Source: Streptomyces sp. RB17 (lineage in GTDB: Bacteria; Actinomycetota; Actinomycetes; Streptomycetales; Streptomycetaceae). Taken from it: DNA of 64,000 nt. The stretch is from contig NZ_WEGL01000011.1 of the NCBI RefSeq assembly GCF_009604455.1, positions 62,001-126,000 on the forward strand, read 5' to 3'. The position numbers and the translations under genes are program-made. Positions 43,607 through 52,125 of the stretch are shown here, piece by piece (the stretch's first letter is position 1; the number at the start of each line of letters is the position of its first letter). A model generated the notes under the pieces. The model made no database searches. It was not told the origin of the DNA and was given only the letters and a program-made list of their open reading frames with translations.

Positions 43607-44664
43607 AGCGCGGTCCGGGACGGGACGCCGTACGTCCGGATCCGGCCGTCCCGCCAGGCGACGGCCAGCAGGTGGGGGCCCGCCCAGGCCAGCGCCGCGA
43701 CCGCCGCACCGGTGCCGGCCAGTTCGCGCGCCGGGCGCAGACGTGCCTGTGATCGCCCGGTCGTGGCGTGCCACAGGGCTACGGTGCCGTCGGCGCCGCC
43801 GCTGGCGAGGTGTCCGGCGCCGCCCGGCCGCCAGGCGAGCGCGGTGATCGTCTCGTGGCAGCGCAGCGAGCGCGGTGCCGTGCCCTCCGGGCCCTTGCCG
43901 GAGAAGTCCCACACGGTCACGTCGGGTGCGCCGTCGGCGGCCAGCCAGAAACCGGTGTCGTCGAAGGCGAGGCGGGAGACCTTCTCCGGATAGCCGGACA
44001 TGGTGAGCTCGCCGCCGTCGCGGGCGCGCCAGATGTGGATGGAGGCGTCCTGGTTGCCGCTGCAGATCCACCTCCCCGTGGGCGCGACGGCGAGCGCGAG
44101 GTGCGAGCCGACGTAGGGGTAGGTGGCGACCGGCTTCTCGGTGTGCCGCTCGTGACAGCGCACGGCCCCGTACGCCGCCACGGCCAGGCGCCGCCCCTGG
44201 CGCATCCAGGCGAGGTCGGTGACGGTGGACGCGGCGGGCTCCGTGTGCCACAACTCGCCGCCGTCCGCGTCGAGTACGAGCGCGCGACGGCCGGAGGCGA
44301 CCGCGACCCTCCCCCAGCCTCGGCTTCGCTCGGCCGGGGGGACCCCCTTGCCGTCGGCCCAGGCGGCGGCCGCCGACCAGGCACCGGTCTCCCGCACCGT
44401 CGTACGCCCGTCGGAGCGGCGCCACAGCGCGTACCCCATGGGGCCGGTCGCCACCACGTGTCCGGCATCCGGGGCGAGTTCGACCGAGAGTGCGCCCCCG
44501 GGAAGCTCGAACGCGCCGATCTCGGCGGCCATCGCCGCGTCGAGGATCTTCACCGTCCCGTCGGCGCCCGCGACGGCGACCAGATCGCCCCGCGCGCTGA
44601 GGGCGACAGGCGCGTCATCGACGCCGGCCTCCCAGGTGGGCGGGGACTGAACCGTCGTACTCAC
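43603..44664 (-). CDS. WD40-repeat beta-propeller protein
   Basis: This 353-residue protein has six or seven WD40-like blades, for example GADGTVKILD, GNQDASIHIWRA, DVTVWDFSG and GGADGTVALWHA. It has no signal peptide, so it is cytoplasmic. It starts at GTG 44664 overlapping the CobW stop by 4 bp, which places it in a zinc-starvation operon with a CobW GTPase. It is probably a scaffold for the chaperone or its client. A GC-rich repeat (44307-44347) is embedded in frame and encodes the odd segment VPPAERSRGW. Confidence 0.82.
   Translation of the reverse strand: MSTTVQSPPTWEAGVDDAPVALSARGDLVAVAGADGTVKILDAAMAAEIGAFELPGGALSVELAPDAGHVVATGPMGYALWRRSDGRTTVRETGAWSAAAAWADGKGVPPAERSRGWGRVAVASGRRALVLDADGGELWHTEPAASTVTDLAWMRQGRRLAVAAYGAVRCHERHTEKPVATYPYVGSHLALAVAPTGRWICSGNQDASIHIWRARDGGELTMSGYPEKVSRLAFDDTGFWLAADGAPDVTVWDFSGKGPEGTAPRSLRCHETITALAWRPGGAGHLASGGADGTVALWHATTGRSQARLRPARELAGTGAAVAALAWAGPHLLAVAWRDGRIRTYGVPSRTAL
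44307..44347. repeat. Streptomyces mini-repeat inside the WD40 gene
   Basis: The segment CCCTCCCCCAG ... GGGGGGACCCC can form a hairpin and, reversed, resembles the element at 55035-55072 (shared GGGGG, CCCGG and AG-CTGGGGGAGG parts). It adds about 13 residues to a loop of the WD40 protein without breaking the frame. Confidence 0.5.
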
Positions 44665-45683
44665 GCGGCCGCTCCCGCCGTCGCCAGGCAGTCGGCGAAG
44701 CCGCGCTCCAGGGTGTCGCGGTCGAGGTCGCGGCCGATGAACACCAGTTTGTTCGTGCGGGGTTCGCCTTCCCGCCAGTCGCGTCCGAAGGTGCCGTCCA
44801 GCAGCATGTGCACGCCCTGGAAGACGTACTGCTTGGGCGCTCCGGCGATGGCCAGGATGCCCTTGGAGCGGAACAGGTCGACGCCCTTCGTGCGCAGCAA
44901 CTGGCCGAGCCAGGCGTTGAGGCGGTCCTCGTCGAGTTCGCCCGCCAGCTCGATGCCGACCGAGGTGACGGTGGTGTCGTGCTGGTGCTCGGTCTCGGTG
45001 AGGAAGGCGGGATCGTCGGCGAGCACCCGCTCCAGGTCGAACGCGCCCACGTCCAATACTTCGTGCAGATCGATGCGCGCGTGCGCTGCGGGGATGATCC
45101 GCACTCCGCCGTTGATGGCCCGGATGCGGCGCACGACCCGTCCGATGGTCTCCTCGTCGGCCAGGTCTGTCTTGTTGAGCACGAGGCGGTCGGCGAAGGC
45201 GATCTGCTCGACGGCCTCGTTCTCCACGCCCTCGGGTTTGACCTCGTCCAGGTGCTGGAGCACGTGAGCGGCGTCCACGAGCGTCACGATGGCGTCCAGC
45301 CGCAGCTGGGAGGCGATCTCGTCGTCCATGAAGAAGGTCTGCGCGACGGGCGCGGGGTCGGCCAGTCCCGTGGTCTCGATGAGGATGTGGTCGAACTTCT
45401 CGCGGCGCCGCATCAGCGCGCCCAGGATGCGGATCAGATCCCCGCGCACGGTGCAGCAGATGCAGCCGTTGTTCATCTCGAAGATCTCTTCCTCGGCGTC
45501 GAGCACGAGGGCGTCGTCGATGCCGACCTCGCCGAACTCGTTCTCGATCACGGCGATCCTCAGGCCGTGGTTCTCGGTGAGGATGCGGTTGAGGAGGGTG
45601 GTCTTGCCGGAGCCGAGGAAGCCGGTCAGGACGGTGACGGGCACACGCTCATCGCGGGGATCGGCGGGTTCCGGGGAGGTCAA
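44661..45683 (-). CDS. CobW/COG0523 GTPase, putative zinc metallochaperone
   Basis: This 340-residue protein has the full COG0523 set: P-loop GFLGSGKTT (residues 21-29), metal motif Cys74-Ile-Cys76-Cys77, IETTGLADP, NKTD and a C-terminal CobW_C domain with SKGILAIAG. A His-rich patch (ETEHQHDTT) lies between the domains. Zur-controlled members hand zinc to target enzymes during starvation. The likely start is TTG 45683, preceded by TAGGAGACTGAA; GGAG overlaps the upstream stop. It belongs to the operon that begins at 46408. It is the only intact P-loop CobW among the three copies in this window. Confidence 0.9.
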   Translation of the reverse strand: MTSPEPADPRDERVPVTVLTGFLGSGKTTLLNRILTENHGLRIAVIENEFGEVGIDDALVLDAEEEIFEMNNGCICCTVRGDLIRILGALMRRREKFDHILIETTGLADPAPVAQTFFMDDEIASQLRLDAIVTLVDAAHVLQHLDEVKPEGVENEAVEQIAFADRLVLNKTDLADEETIGRVVRRIRAINGGVRIIPAAHARIDLHEVLDVGAFDLERVLADDPAFLTETEHQHDTTVTSVGIELAGELDEDRLNAWLGQLLRTKGVDLFRSKGILAIAGAPKQYVFQGVHMLLDGTFGRDWREGEPRTNKLVFIGRDLDRDTLERGFADCLATAGAAA

Positions 45684-45692
45684 TTCAGTCTC

Positions 45693-45971
45693 CTAGTCGT
45701 GCTGTTCGGGTGTGGCGAGGAGGGCGGCGCGCAGGTCGTCCTCGGTGATCCGGTCGGCGGGGCGGTGCAGGGTCCAGCGGCGGGCTGCGCCCTCCATCGG
45801 CAGCACGACGACGACCGTTTCCAGCGGCGGGCAGCCCGGTTCGGTGCAGGCCAGCTGGCGGATCATGACGGCGGTGTCGTCGTCGAGACCGAGCAGGGAG
45901 CGCACGGTCTCCTTCAGCTCGCGCAGCTGCGGGCTGGGTCCCGGAGGCCCGGGCCGCGATCCCAGTGGCAT
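45693..45971 (-). CDS. Small conserved protein between Fur-family and CobW genes
   Basis: This 92-residue cytoplasmic protein has a helical N-terminal half (LRELKETVRSLLGLDD), a CTEPGCPPLETVVVVLP strand and an acidic end (ITEDDLRAALLATPEQHD). The C-x4-C pair could bind metal. Its start lies 58 bp inside the preceding Fur-family gene, so translation is coupled. The position between zur-like and cobW genes suggests a zinc-related helper, but I do not recognise the family. The stop TAG provides part of the next gene's ribosome-binding site. Confidence 0.65.
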   Translation of the reverse strand: MPLGSRPGPPGPSPQLRELKETVRSLLGLDDDTAVMIRQLACTEPGCPPLETVVVVLPMEGAARRWTLHRPADRITEDDLRAALLATPEQHD

Positions 45972-46408
45972 GGCTGTTCCTCTCCTCCATCTCGGTCCCC
46001 GGACGGCCGGCCTCCCTCGGCGCGGGGCAGACAGTCGGCGCAGACTCCGGTGAGTTCGACGGTGTGCTCCACCGCTGTGAAGCCGGTCTCGGCGGAGATC
46101 CGGCCCGCCCAGTCCTCGACGACCTCGGAGTCCACCGGCCGGCTGCGGCCGCAGTCGCGGCACATCAGGTAGTGACGGTGCCCGTCGGCCGGGCGCAGCC
46201 GGTAGAGCCGCCCGTCGGTCTCGTCGCGTACGACGTCCACGCCGCCCTCGGCCTCCAGCTCGCGCAGGGCGCGGTAGACGGTGGTCAGGCCGATCGCGTG
46301 GTCGCCGGCCACCAGGAGGGCGTACAACTCCTGGGCCGACACGAAGTCCTGGCAGCCCGCGAGTGCGTGCGTGACGGCCTTGCGTTGTCGGGTCGTCCGG
46401 CCGCCCAT
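45914..46408 (-). CDS. Fur-family regulator, second Zur-like paralogue
   Basis: This 164-residue Fur-family protein has the winged helix (LTTVYRALRELEAEG), the HRHYLMCRDCG metal motif and two CxxC pairs (CRDC and CADC). The core is 30-50 percent like the protein at 36556 by eye. The C-terminal ~25 residues (GDRDGGEEQPCHWDRGPG) are an unusual extension overlapping the next gene. A Zur-like box is 51-65 bp upstream of ATG 46408, so it is itself zinc-regulated. It heads a six-gene operon with CobW, WD40, ferredoxin and ArsR genes. Confidence 0.85.
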   Translation of the reverse strand: MGGRTTRQRKAVTHALAGCQDFVSAQELYALLVAGDHAIGLTTVYRALRELEAEGGVDVVRDETDGRLYRLRPADGHRHYLMCRDCGRSRPVDSEVVEDWAGRISAETGFTAVEHTVELTGVCADCLPRAEGGRPSGDRDGGEEQPCHWDRGPGLRDPARSCAS

Positions 46409-46458
46409 GGCGCATCACCCCCTGTGGCTCGTGCCGGGTCGGCACGCCCCACCGTAGA

Positions 46459-46473
46459 TGGAAATGAAATCCA
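46459..46473. promoter_or_regulatory. Zur box upstream of the second Fur-family operon
   Basis: TGGAAATGAAATCCA is strongly palindromic (TGGAAAT/TGGATTT arms) and matches the Zur consensus at most positions. It lies just upstream of the start region of the operon 46408-42850. Confidence 0.75.
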
Positions 46474-46565
46474 TGTCCACATGAACGCCTGGTCATGTGT
46501 TACCCGGCCGGCCGGGCACGGCATGGTGCCTGTGGTCTTCGGCCGGCTGGACGGCCGGGACAAGG

Positions 46566-46613
46566 CAAGGGCTGGGCTCGCGCCGCAGCGGTGCGACGCG
46601 AGCCCAGCCCTTG
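46566..46613 (-). terminator. Strong hairpin terminator after the second protease gene
   Basis: A perfect 17-bp inverted repeat (46566-46582 and 46597-46613, 14-nt loop) begins 21 bp after the protease stop. It separates the secretome block from the zinc island. The rest of the 225-bp gap holds the Zur box and no gene. Confidence 0.8.
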
Positions 46614-46633
46614 TCGGCCGGAGGACGCTCCCC

Positions 46634-47971
46634 TCAGAAGGCGCTGGTGCCGTTCGGCGTGCCGAGGCCGGTCGGCCCGTCGTATCCCGGACCCGCGGTG
46701 CACAGGTAACTGCCGCCGCAGGAGCCGTTGCTGCCCGAAGTGACGTCGTTGAGCGCCGAGGTGTGGCTGTACGGGTACGAGCCGCCCGTGACCTGGGAGG
46801 TGTTTCCGGCCAGTGCGTAGACGCTCGCGATGATCGGCGACGAGGCGCTGGTGCCTCCGACCTGGACCCATCCGTCGGCACCCTGTGCGAGACCGAGTTG
46901 AAGCTCGGTGTCGCACAACATTCCGCCGCCGCAGTTGTTGTACGTGTCGTAGACCGCCACCCCGGTGTTGGGGTCGGCGACCGCGGCCACATCGGCGACG
47001 GTGCGCCTGGCGCATCCGGAGTCGTGCTGCCAGGACGGCTTGGCCTCGTACGCCGAGCAGCCCGAGCCCGCGCCGCTCCAGGCGGACTCGGTCCAGCCGC
47101 GCGAGTTGGACGCCTTGCTCAGCGAGGTGCCACCTACGGCGGTGACGTACGGGGAGGAGGCCGGCCATGAGACGCCGTAACCGGAGTCGCCCGAGCTCGC
47201 TGTGATCGCGACGCCGGGGTGGTTGAAGTGCGAGTCGACGGAGGTGACGGTGTTGTCCTCGGCCCCACCCCAGCTGTTGGACACCGAGACGACACCCGAT
47301 GTGGTGGCGGCGGTGTCCTCGGCCCTCATGAGGTCCGGGACGTTCGCCGAGTTCGCCTCGACCAGGAGGATGTGGCAGCCGGGGCATGTCGCCGAGACCA
47401 TGTCGAGGTCGAGGCTGATCTCCTCGGCCCATCCGTAGTCACCGGACGGCATCGGCGACGCGTTGCCGCTCTGATTCACCTTGCGGAAGCAGCCGTTGGC
47501 GGTGGTGCACGACGGCAGACCGTAGGCACTGCGGTAAGCGGCCAGATCGGACTCGGCGTTCGGATCGTCCATGGCGTCGACGATCGCCACCGTTCGACCG
47601 GATCCCGAGGTACCGCCCAGTTTGTAGGCGGAACGCAGATCCGACGGCATGTACCCCATCGTGGTCGGGGATCCGGTGGTGAATGGTGACATGTGGCCCG
47701 AGGGGGTGCGGTGGGCCTTCATGGCGCCGAAACAGCGGGCTTGTCCCGCGTGCGTGGGATGGGCGCAGCCGAAGTCCGTCGTACCTGAGGCGGTCGCGCG
47801 CGGGGCGGACGAGAGAGCTGCGGCCTGGACGCCGGTGGCCAGGCCGACGGTAAGGCCAGTGACGGTGAGTGTGAGCATCGCCGTGAGCCCGGCTGCCATC
47901 CTCCGCATCCGGCCTCTCGGTTGGTGGCGGTGGATCACCAGGGATCCGGAGGGTATTTCGCGTCGGTGCAT
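46634..47971 (-). CDS. Secreted sedolisin-like (S53) serine peptidase
   Basis: This 445-residue protein has a signal peptide after a basic N-terminus (cleavage near VQAAA) and a single peptidase domain. The domain has Glu184 and Asp188 in EEISLD, SNSWGG, and nucleophile Ser375 in GGTSASSP. It is clearly paralogous to the peptidase domain encoded at 30053 but lacks the Ig-like and sugar-binding modules. Four or more extra Cys pairs suggest disulfides. GGAGG precedes ATG 47971 at 4 bp. It is probably a secreted acid endopeptidase. It is followed by a strong terminator. Confidence 0.9.
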   Translation of the reverse strand: MHRREIPSGSLVIHRHQPRGRMRRMAAGLTAMLTLTVTGLTVGLATGVQAAALSSAPRATASGTTDFGCAHPTHAGQARCFGAMKAHRTPSGHMSPFTTGSPTTMGYMPSDLRSAYKLGGTSGSGRTVAIVDAMDDPNAESDLAAYRSAYGLPSCTTANGCFRKVNQSGNASPMPSGDYGWAEEISLDLDMVSATCPGCHILLVEANSANVPDLMRAEDTAATTSGVVSVSNSWGGAEDNTVTSVDSHFNHPGVAITASSGDSGYGVSWPASSPYVTAVGGTSLSKASNSRGWTESAWSGAGSGCSAYEAKPSWQHDSGCARRTVADVAAVADPNTGVAVYDTYNNCGGGMLCDTELQLGLAQGADGWVQVGGTSASSPIIASVYALAGNTSQVTGGSYPYSHTSALNDVTSGSNGSCGGSYLCTAGPGYDGPTGLGTPNGTSAF

Positions 47972-48352
47972 CAAGCCTCCGTGCGGTTTCAGGCGGTTCG
48001 GAAGGGCCAGGCCTGACGAGAAGCAGCATGGACAGACGGCATGTCAGGTCAGCTGCGGGCCGGTTGGTTCACCATGCGGCCGCCCTCTTGCGCTGGTCAA
48101 GGCCATGCCAATGCAGGTCTTGTGAGGCTGCCGCGGTGAGCGAGTGAACCGTCGTTGGTGCTCGTGTGTCCCGCGCCGGCACTCACCACGGGGCCACGAC
48201 AGCTTCTGCGCCACCTGCGGGATCGCGTTACACCGGTGCTGCCGGTGTCCGGAGCCGTCACCGTACCGGCCCGCCAGCGGGCGATCGCCCGTTCCTGCCA
48301 TTCCGGCTCAGCCTGGCCGGCTGGGCCCTTGAGTGCCGCCGACGAGATCCCG
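47972..48352. other. Intergenic region without a supported gene
   Basis: This 381-bp stretch lies upstream of the leftward protease gene and the rightward short gene. A 62-codon frame at 48144 with several cysteines (WCSC, CATCG, CCRC) is possible but lacks a convincing ribosome-binding site and family. I see no clear promoter consensus, repeat or RNA gene here. Confidence 0.4.
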
Positions 48353-48562
48353 ATGGAGGGCGCTCGCAGGGGTGTCCACGTCTGTATCGACGTGGTCCAC
48401 GGCGGCACGTTCCAACCGCCCGTCGTCCATCCGGTGTGCGGTCACGCCGGGCAGGACATCGGCCTGGTCCTCTTCGCCGGCTGGTGCGCACCGCGTGGCG
48501 GCACCGCCGTGGGATGCGGGCACTGGCCGGTCTGCGGGGCCTGCCTGCGGCCGGCGACCTGA
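48353..48562 (+). CDS. Possible small Cys-rich protein
   Basis: A 69-residue frame from ATG 48353 has Streptomyces-like third-position GC and encodes HVCIDVVHGGTF, HPVCGHAG and CGHWPVCGACL. The spacing of His and Cys pairs looks like a zinc-binding fold. It ends 2 bp before a truncated sialidase-like frame. No family is recognised, and it could be a fragment of a larger gene disrupted in the same event. Confidence 0.35.
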   Translation: MEGARRGVHVCIDVVHGGTFQPPVVHPVCGHAGQDIGLVLFAGWCAPRGGTAVGCGHWPVCGACLRPAT

Positions 48563-48564
48563 TC

Positions 48565-49239
48565 GTGCCGGTCGCCATCGCCAAGGACACGGCCGCTGCC
48601 GCGGCCGACCCCAACGCTCCTCCGACGCGAGCATCATTGCGCGCGGGAGGAGACCTGCCCGACGTCGCCATCGATCGGCGCACCGGTGAGCTGTACGTCG
48701 CCTACGAGGGCTCCGACTTCAGCGGTGGCGCCTACAACTCCGTCGAAGTGACTCACTCCACCCACGGCGGCCGCGCCTGGTCTGCGCCCAGGCGGGTCAA
48801 CTCCGTCGCTTCCGCACCCGCCTTCACGCCTTCCATCAGCGTGGACGCCTGCGGCACGGTCGCGATCACGTATTACGACCTGCGGTACCTCACCGCCGGG
48901 AACACCACCACGCTGCCCACCGCCGCCTGGCTGCTCACCTTCCCCCACGGCGCGGAGAACCGTGCCACCGACCGTCGTGTCTCCGGCGTCTTCGACTGGC
49001 TTCAGGCTCCGTACGCCGGAGGCCACTTCCTCGAGGACCACGAGGGCCTCGCTACGGATGGCCGCTCCGCCGTACGGCCGCTGTTCATCGAGGCCAATGT
49101 CGACGCGCCCCAGGACTCCGCGGACGCCTCCAGCGGACTGGTCCCCACGAGCACTGGCTACGGTCCCCTCGCGGCGCCCACGACCGCTCCCCACGCGACG
49201 GCCCTTCAGTCTGCCCAGCCGCACCGGATCGTTCGGTGA
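48565..49239 (+). pseudogene. Truncated BNR/sialidase-like gene (C-terminal half)
   Basis: From GTG 48565 a 224-residue frame shows DLPDVAIDRRTGELYVAYEGSDF, SVEVTHSTHGGRAWSAP (a BNR/Asp-box) and SISVDACGTVAITYYDLR, features of sialidase-type propellers. No signal peptide and no N-terminal blades are present, although all intact relatives nearby are secreted. So it is probably the 3' half of a decayed gene. Sequence further upstream in this frame is not protein-like. The last ~30 residues look degenerate too. Confidence 0.55.
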
Positions 49240-49493
49240 TCGCGGGCCGCTGACGGCCGGCGCCCACCGTTGACCGCCGGTACCTCCGCGCTGCCGCCCG
49301 ACCCTGCGGGAGCGGGCGGCAGCAAGCCGGAGAAGTGGATCCCAGTGGTTCCGCTAACGAGCAGGGCCGCACAGAACGTTCACTGCTGCACCCCTTCCGC
49401 AACGATCCCAGGCACCTAGCCTCGGACATCGCGATTCATTTGTCGCGATCATGCCATTCAGGCGGCGAACGCCGCCAACGGGGAGGGGATCGC

Positions 49494-52007
49494 ATGCGCA
49501 AGAGACGTGGCTCCATCAGGCGTGCTGGTACGGCTCTGGCCACGAGCCTGCTGCTCTTAGCCGGGGGGCTGGGGCTGTCGGCGGCGCTGGCAGCACCGGC
49601 GCAGGCGGCGACGGTCGGCACGGTCGTCAATGTCACGCGCAGCGCGGGCAATCAGGCCGAGGGGTCCATCGCGGTCGATCCGAAGGACCCGAGCCGCTTG
49701 GCGGCGGTGTCCAACAACGGCGACGGCGCGGGCGCTGGGATGACGGCCGCGTACAGCACCGATCACGGGGCGACCTGGACGCACCGGACCATCACCGACG
49801 GCAACGACGGCCTGGCGAAGTCATGCTGCGATCCCAGCCTGTCCTGGGACTCCTTCGGGAATCTGTTCCTGGTCTACCTGGACGCGGACACGAAGTCCGG
49901 CGCTGTCCACATCGTCCTGTCGACGGACGGCGGGAAGACCTTCTCCCGGCTGGCCGACTTCGCCTCTGGTGACCAGCCCGACCAGCCCACCATCACCACT
50001 GGGGACGGCAGCGTCTGGGCGGTGTGGACCGACGGCGGCCACAACAACGCGATCACCGCGGTCGGCGCCAAGGTCACCGGTGCCGGCGCCTCCGGAGTCG
50101 GTGCCTTCTCCGCGCCACAGGCGGCGGGGTCCGGGGACTACGGGGACATCGCCGTCGGGCCCACGGGCGCGGTGATGGTGACGTACCAGCGGCCGCAGGG
50201 CGGGAGCGCCGCCGGCAAGCTGTACACCGCCCTTGACCCCGACGGCCTGGCCGGCGGAGGCTTCCAGGCCGAGGCAACGGCCGTGGACCTGAACATCGGC
50301 GCCTTCTACCCGATCCCGGCGCAGAGCCGGCGCACGATCGACGCGGAGGCCGGTCTGGCCTGGGACCGCAGTGGCGGCGCGCACAACGGGCGGCTGTACT
50401 TCCTCTACACCGACGCCCCCTCCAACGGCAGCGCGGACACCGACGTCTTCGTGAAGTACTCCGACGACTCCGGGGCGCACTGGACCTCCCCGGTCCGGGT
50501 GAACGACGACACGGGGACCAACAGTCAGTTCCTGCCGAAGATCGCCCTGGACCAGACGTCCGGAAAGATCGCGGTCTCCTGGCTCGACGCACGCAACGCC
50601 GGCTCGGCGAACGACACGGCGCAGCTGTATGCCGCCACCAGCAACGACGGCACCGCCTTCGCGGCCAACGACCGGGTGAGCGACGGCACGTCGAACGCCT
50701 CCCAGGCGCACAACGGCATCGACTTCGGCGACTACTCGGGTCTCGCCTACGAGGACGGCAGCTTCTACCCGTACTGGGCGGACAACTCCAACAGCACCGG
50801 CGACAACCCGGACGGTGCCAACAGCCGCTTCGACATGTACACAGCCCGGGTCCAGCTGGTCAAACCGCCCACCGCGAGCAAGCTGACCTACACCGGCCCC
50901 GCCACCGCCGACTACCACGACGCCTTCACCGCCGGCGCTCAACTCACGGCAGGCGGCAGCCCCGTGGCCGGCGCGGACGTCGACTTCACCCTCGGCAGCC
51001 AGAGCTGCACCGGCACCACCGACGGCTCCGGGAACGCGAGCTGCTCGCTGACACCGCAGAACGTCCCCGGCCAGACCACGATCGCCGCGAGTTTCGCGGG
51101 GAACGCCGGCACCGCCCCGAGCAGCACCTCCGTGGCGTTCACCATCACCAAGGAGGAGACCGCCCTCGCCTACACCGGCCCCGCCAAGATCGCCAACGGG
51201 ACGCCGGTACACCTGTCGGGCACCCTCACCGAGGACGCCACGGCCCCGATCGCCGGCCGCACGGTCTCCTTCGCGCTCGGCACGGGCGCCACCCAGCAGT
51301 CCTGCACCGGCACCACTGACTCCGCCGGCCATGCGTCCTGCACCATCGACAAGGCGAACCAGCCGCTCAACGACACCGCGACCGTCCCGATGACGGCGTC
51401 CTTCGACGGCGACGCCTACTACCGGCCCTCCAGCGCCACCGCCCAGCTCAAGCTGGAGTACTACACCGGACGCGCCTACGGGATCACCGGCAAGGTCGAC
51501 CTGCTGCTGACCCAGCTCGACCTGAAGCCGACCCCGGACACCGGCGCCATCCGCACCGCCCAGGCGTCGAGCACCGACACGCCGTGCGCGGCATCCGTCG
51601 ACGCGCTGATCATCACGGCGCACGCCCTGTGCCCGAAGGTGGTCACCTCACTGGCACCGGGAACCTCGACGGCCGCCACCACCGTCAAGGACGCGTCCAT
51701 CGGCGTCCCGGGCCTGCCGGTCATCGGGATCAGCGGACTGACCGCCTCCTCCACCAGCACCTGCCAGAAGACGACCGGGAGCGCGACCCTGACCCTCACC
51801 ATCGCGGGCGTACCCACCAAGGTGCCCACCGCGCCCAACAGCTCCATCGATCTCGGAGGCGGCGCCAAGCTGACCGTCAACGAGCAGACGCCGGTTCCCG
51901 GAGCGGACTTCGGCCTGACCGTGAACGCCGTCCACCTCACCGCCGCCGGCGGACTGGTCGACGTCGTCGTCGGCTCCGCCACCAGCGACGCGCACAACTG
52001 CGTCTGA
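49494..52007 (+). CDS. Secreted BNR/sialidase-like propeller protein with Ig-like repeats
   Basis: This 837-residue protein has a signal peptide (cleavage near AQAAT), a BNR-type beta-propeller (about 45-455, with STDHGATWTH, STDGGKTFS and SDDSGAHWTS Asp-boxes), and two bacterial Ig-like domains (~460-665, each with a QSCTGTTD disulfide segment). The C-terminal ~170 residues have CPKVVTSLAPG and CQKTTGSATL cysteines and resemble choice-of-anchor P domains. Codon 22 in the signal peptide is TTA (49557-49559), a rare codon read by the bldA tRNA. The role is probably binding or hydrolysis of extracellular glycans or polymers; catalytic sialidase residues are not obvious. GGGAGGGG precedes the ATG. 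Confidence 0.82.
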   Translation: MRKRRGSIRRAGTALATSLLLLAGGLGLSAALAAPAQAATVGTVVNVTRSAGNQAEGSIAVDPKDPSRLAAVSNNGDGAGAGMTAAYSTDHGATWTHRTITDGNDGLAKSCCDPSLSWDSFGNLFLVYLDADTKSGAVHIVLSTDGGKTFSRLADFASGDQPDQPTITTGDGSVWAVWTDGGHNNAITAVGAKVTGAGASGVGAFSAPQAAGSGDYGDIAVGPTGAVMVTYQRPQGGSAAGKLYTALDPDGLAGGGFQAEATAVDLNIGAFYPIPAQSRRTIDAEAGLAWDRSGGAHNGRLYFLYTDAPSNGSADTDVFVKYSDDSGAHWTSPVRVNDDTGTNSQFLPKIALDQTSGKIAVSWLDARNAGSANDTAQLYAATSNDGTAFAANDRVSDGTSNASQAHNGIDFGDYSGLAYEDGSFYPYWADNSNSTGDNPDGANSRFDMYTARVQLVKPPTASKLTYTGPATADYHDAFTAGAQLTAGGSPVAGADVDFTLGSQSCTGTTDGSGNASCSLTPQNVPGQTTIAASFAGNAGTAPSSTSVAFTITKEETALAYTGPAKIANGTPVHLSGTLTEDATAPIAGRTVSFALGTGATQQSCTGTTDSAGHASCTIDKANQPLNDTATVPMTASFDGDAYYRPSSATAQLKLEYYTGRAYGITGKVDLLLTQLDLKPTPDTGAIRTAQASSTDTPCAASVDALIITAHALCPKVVTSLAPGTSTAATTVKDASIGVPGLPVIGISGLTASSTSTCQKTTGSATLTLTIAGVPTKVPTAPNSSIDLGGGAKLTVNEQTPVPGADFGLTVNAVHLTAAGGLVDVVVGSATSDAHNCV

Positions 52008-52018
52008 TTCCGCCGGTG

Positions 52019-52064
52019 CGTGGGGGTGGTGCACGGCAGCGGAACGCCGGGCACCACCCCCACG
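52019..52064 (+). terminator. Hairpin terminator after the propeller gene
   Basis: Perfect 14-bp arms (52019-52032 and 52051-52064) with an 18-nt loop start 12 bp after the TGA at 52007. It separates this gene from the lipoprotein gene at 52126. Confidence 0.75.
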
Positions 52065-52125
52065 TCGAACCGACAACGCCATATGGTCCGGCATGCCCCA
52101 GGTGAGTCCGGACAAGGAGGAACCG

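Noticed and set aside
36556..46408. Assigning the Fur-family genes to iron (Fur) or nickel (Nur) control
   Set aside because: Neighbouring importer, zinc-free ribosomal proteins and Zur-type boxes favour zinc; no iron-related genes are present.
48144..48332. Cys-rich 62-codon frame (WCSC, CATCG, CCRC)
   Set aside because: No convincing ribosome-binding site, no family and a poor tail composition; mentioned only in the intergenic entry.
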